A stretch of 6,320 bases of DNA. Origin: a bacterium (GTDB taxonomy: Bacteria; Vulcanimicrobiota; Vulcanimicrobiia; Vulcanimicrobiales; SCRA01). The notes beneath the pieces were generated by a model. That model ran no database searches and was not told the origin of the DNA. It was given only the letters and a program-made list of their open reading frames with translations. The position numbers were made by a program, and so were the translations under genes. The DNA is taken from NCBI GenBank assembly GCA_028869325.1, contig JAGWST010000423.1, forward strand, positions 1 through 6,320, in the 5' to 3' direction. Of this stretch, positions 5,443-6,320 are shown one piece after another. Position 1 is the stretch's first letter, and the number at the start of each line of letters is the position of its first letter.

Positions 5443-6236
5443 CGAGGACGCCTCTTTCGTGAGTTTGGCTGATCTTCAAAGCGGTTGGGGTGCAGATGCG
5501 GCGTCGATCGCGGAGGTGCGATCTCCGACACCCACTCGGCGACATATCGCACGACGGTCCCCCACGCAGCGCTGACGCGGCGCTCTATCCGTCCGTGCCC
5601 CGCGGCGAGCGTATAGTCGAGGAAGAGCCATGCAGCGTGCAGTCTAGTGCCCTCCATCGTCGGCGGCGGTATCGGCAGCCGCGGAATGGCGCCCTTGAGC
5701 TTGGGCCAGCACGTACGGGCTGCGTTATCCAAGCGGCGCGCGCCGGCGGAATCCGCGCTGAGGCGCCGTCGCTCAAGCGTATACACGGCCCGATCGGCGC
5801 CGAGAGCATGCTCGAAATCATTGGGCGCGAAGGTCGCGCTCGCGTAGAGCGCTACGCGCTGACGGCCACCGGCGAGCCAAAGACCATGGAGCAGGCAGAG
5901 TGCGTGCTGGTGGTACCCGGCCCTCCCGAGGCCGAGGAGCCAATCACATTCGAGCGCAGCGAGGCAACGCCGAACTGTGTCGGGCTCAGGGGCTTGGCCA
6001 TCTTTTTGGGCCCAGCGCTCGATCTTTTTCCGCCACGCTTCTGCGCTATCTCCTGCGGGGTCGCGGTCGTGGATGCAGGCGCCAAGCGCCTTCACGTTGC
6101 CGATCTGAGCGCCCGGAAGGCGTTCGACCTCGACAAGTAAAGGGCGTGCCGCAGCGTCCGCCGCTACGCAGTGCACAAAGTAGGACAACCAACGTCCACG
6201 GACGTACTCGCGCATTCCGGCGGAAGACCGTGCCAT
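5439..6236 (-). CDS. Hypothetical protein, translationally coupled to the integrase
   Basis: I do not recognise this 265-residue protein. Its stop TGA overlaps the integrase ATG (ATGA), so the two form one operon. It is rich in Arg, Ala and Trp, with no signal peptide or clear membrane span, and it ends in a very basic tail (NSRKRRPR). Residues ~66-98 (AEAWRKKIERWAQKDGQAPE then DTVRRCLAALECDWLL) resemble in pattern a helix-turn-helix of the 'W-x-x-G-x-x-P-x-x-x-x-L' kind, but that is weak. A DNA-binding regulator or a directionality factor for the integrase would fit the position; typical excisionases are much shorter, so neither is secure. Third codon positions seem less GC-rich than in the cox genes and integrase, which fits imported DNA. 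The ATG at 6236 lacks a clear ribosome site; Met8 (6215) is an alternative start. Confidence 0.8.
   Translation of the reverse strand: MARSSAGMREYVRGRWLSYFVHCVAADAAARPLLVEVERLPGAQIGNVKALGACIHDRDPAGDSAEAWRKKIERWAQKDGQAPEPDTVRRCLAALECDWLLGLGRAGYHQHALCLLHGLWLAGGRQRVALYASATFAPNDFEHALGADRAVYTLERRRLSADSAGARRLDNAARTCWPKLKGAIPRLPIPPPTMEGTRLHAAWLFLDYTLAAGHGRIERRVSAAWGTVVRYVAEWVSEIAPPRSTPHLHPNRFEDQPNSRKRRPR
5451..5457 (-). promoter_or_regulatory. Ribosome binding site of the integrase, inside the upstream gene
   Basis: Read on the minus strand the sequence is AAAGAGG, ending 8 bases before the integrase ATG at 5442. It lies within the last codons of the 265-residue gene, so integrase translation can be both directly initiated and coupled to its neighbour. 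It supports the ATG at 5442 as the integrase start. Confidence 0.6.
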
Positions 6237-6320
6237 CGTGGATGTATTCGGGACATTGGGTCCTGAACCCTGCCGCCCGGGCCCACTATGATCGGCTTAT
6301 GGGCGCATCCCCGCGAAACC
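6237..6320. promoter_or_regulatory. Probable intergenic regulatory region at the window edge, with a possible divergent leaderless start
   Basis: These 84 bases lie upstream of the minus-strand gene. They hold two overlapping short inverted repeats (GGAC/GTCC at 6251-6263 and GGGT/ACCC at 6258-6270) and the 8-bp palindrome GCCCGGGC (6275-6282). On the plus strand a -10-like TATGAT (6287-6292) stands six bases before an ATG at 6299 that stays open (M-G-A-S-P-R-N) to the window end. This spacing suits a leaderless transcript. No good -35 box is seen on either strand, so all of this is tentative. Confidence 0.35.

Noticed and set aside
4423..5472. Plus-strand open frame of 349 codons opposite the integrase
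   Set aside because: The minus strand holds a complete catalytic integrase. Long antisense frames are common in GC-rich genes.
5490..6140. Long plus-strand open frame opposite the hypothetical gene
   Set aside because: The minus-strand frame is longer and tightly coupled to the integrase. The plus frame has no recognisable domain or neighbour.
5439..6236. Reading the hypothetical gene as an excisionase or toxin
   Set aside because: It is far longer than typical excisionases and shows no toxin motif, so no function is assigned.
6264..6288. Resemblance of CCTGCCGCCCGGGCCCAC to the 3' end of the CAT tRNA (4085-4097)
   Set aside because: It needs a 4-base insertion, matches the tRNA that is not next to the integrase end, and is GC-rich and palindromic. 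An attachment repeat should be exact and match tRNA-Glu, so chance is more likely.
1..6320. CRISPR arrays, insertion sequences, defence genes
   Set aside because: No regularly spaced repeats, transposase motifs or terminal inverted repeats were found. The AAA+/VWA pair is explained as CoxD/CoxE by its cox context.

Overview
The window is GC-rich bacterial DNA. Its left two thirds is the end of an aerobic carbon monoxide dehydrogenase (cox) operon, its centre is a two-gene tRNA unit, and its right third is the end of an integrated mobile element. GC-rich codon use, GTG starts chained by 4-base overlaps, and the cox gene set suggest a soil-type bacterium such as an Actinomycetota or Chloroflexota member. 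That placement is an inference; nothing here fixes the phylum.

Positions 1-4000 (+ strand): the C-terminal end of the molybdenum hydroxylase large subunit (CoxL, truncated by the window edge) is followed by a CoxG-like SRPBCC protein, an XdhC/CoxF-family protein with a YHS domain at its C-terminus, a MoxR-type AAA+ ATPase (CoxD) and a VWA protein (CoxE). The first four genes overlap by 4 bases (ATGA, GTGA, GTGA) and the last by 20 bases, so the five are very probably co-transcribed and translationally coupled. CoxL is the catalytic subunit. In the known system CoxD and CoxE mature the Mo-Cu active site, XdhC-type proteins handle the molybdenum cofactor, and CoxG is linked to membrane placement of the enzyme.

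Positions 3974-4214 (+ strand): a sigma70-like promoter overlaps the coxE stop codon. It precedes a CAT-anticodon tRNA (elongator Met or, more likely, lysidine-type Ile2), a tRNA-Glu(TTC) and a rho-independent terminator. No terminator separates coxE from the tRNAs, so the cox transcript may also run through them.

Positions 4123-6320: a complete tyrosine integrase on the minus strand runs into tRNA-Glu. Its last 20 codons and its stop are the antisense of that tRNA, the signature of an element integrated at a tRNA gene. Upstream, joined to it by a 4-base ATGA overlap, is a 265-residue protein I do not recognise. The element extends past the right edge. The last 84 bases look like a regulatory region and may hold the start of a divergent leaderless gene. 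No CRISPR array, transposon or defence system is recognisable. The least explained item is the unknown gene coupled to the integrase.
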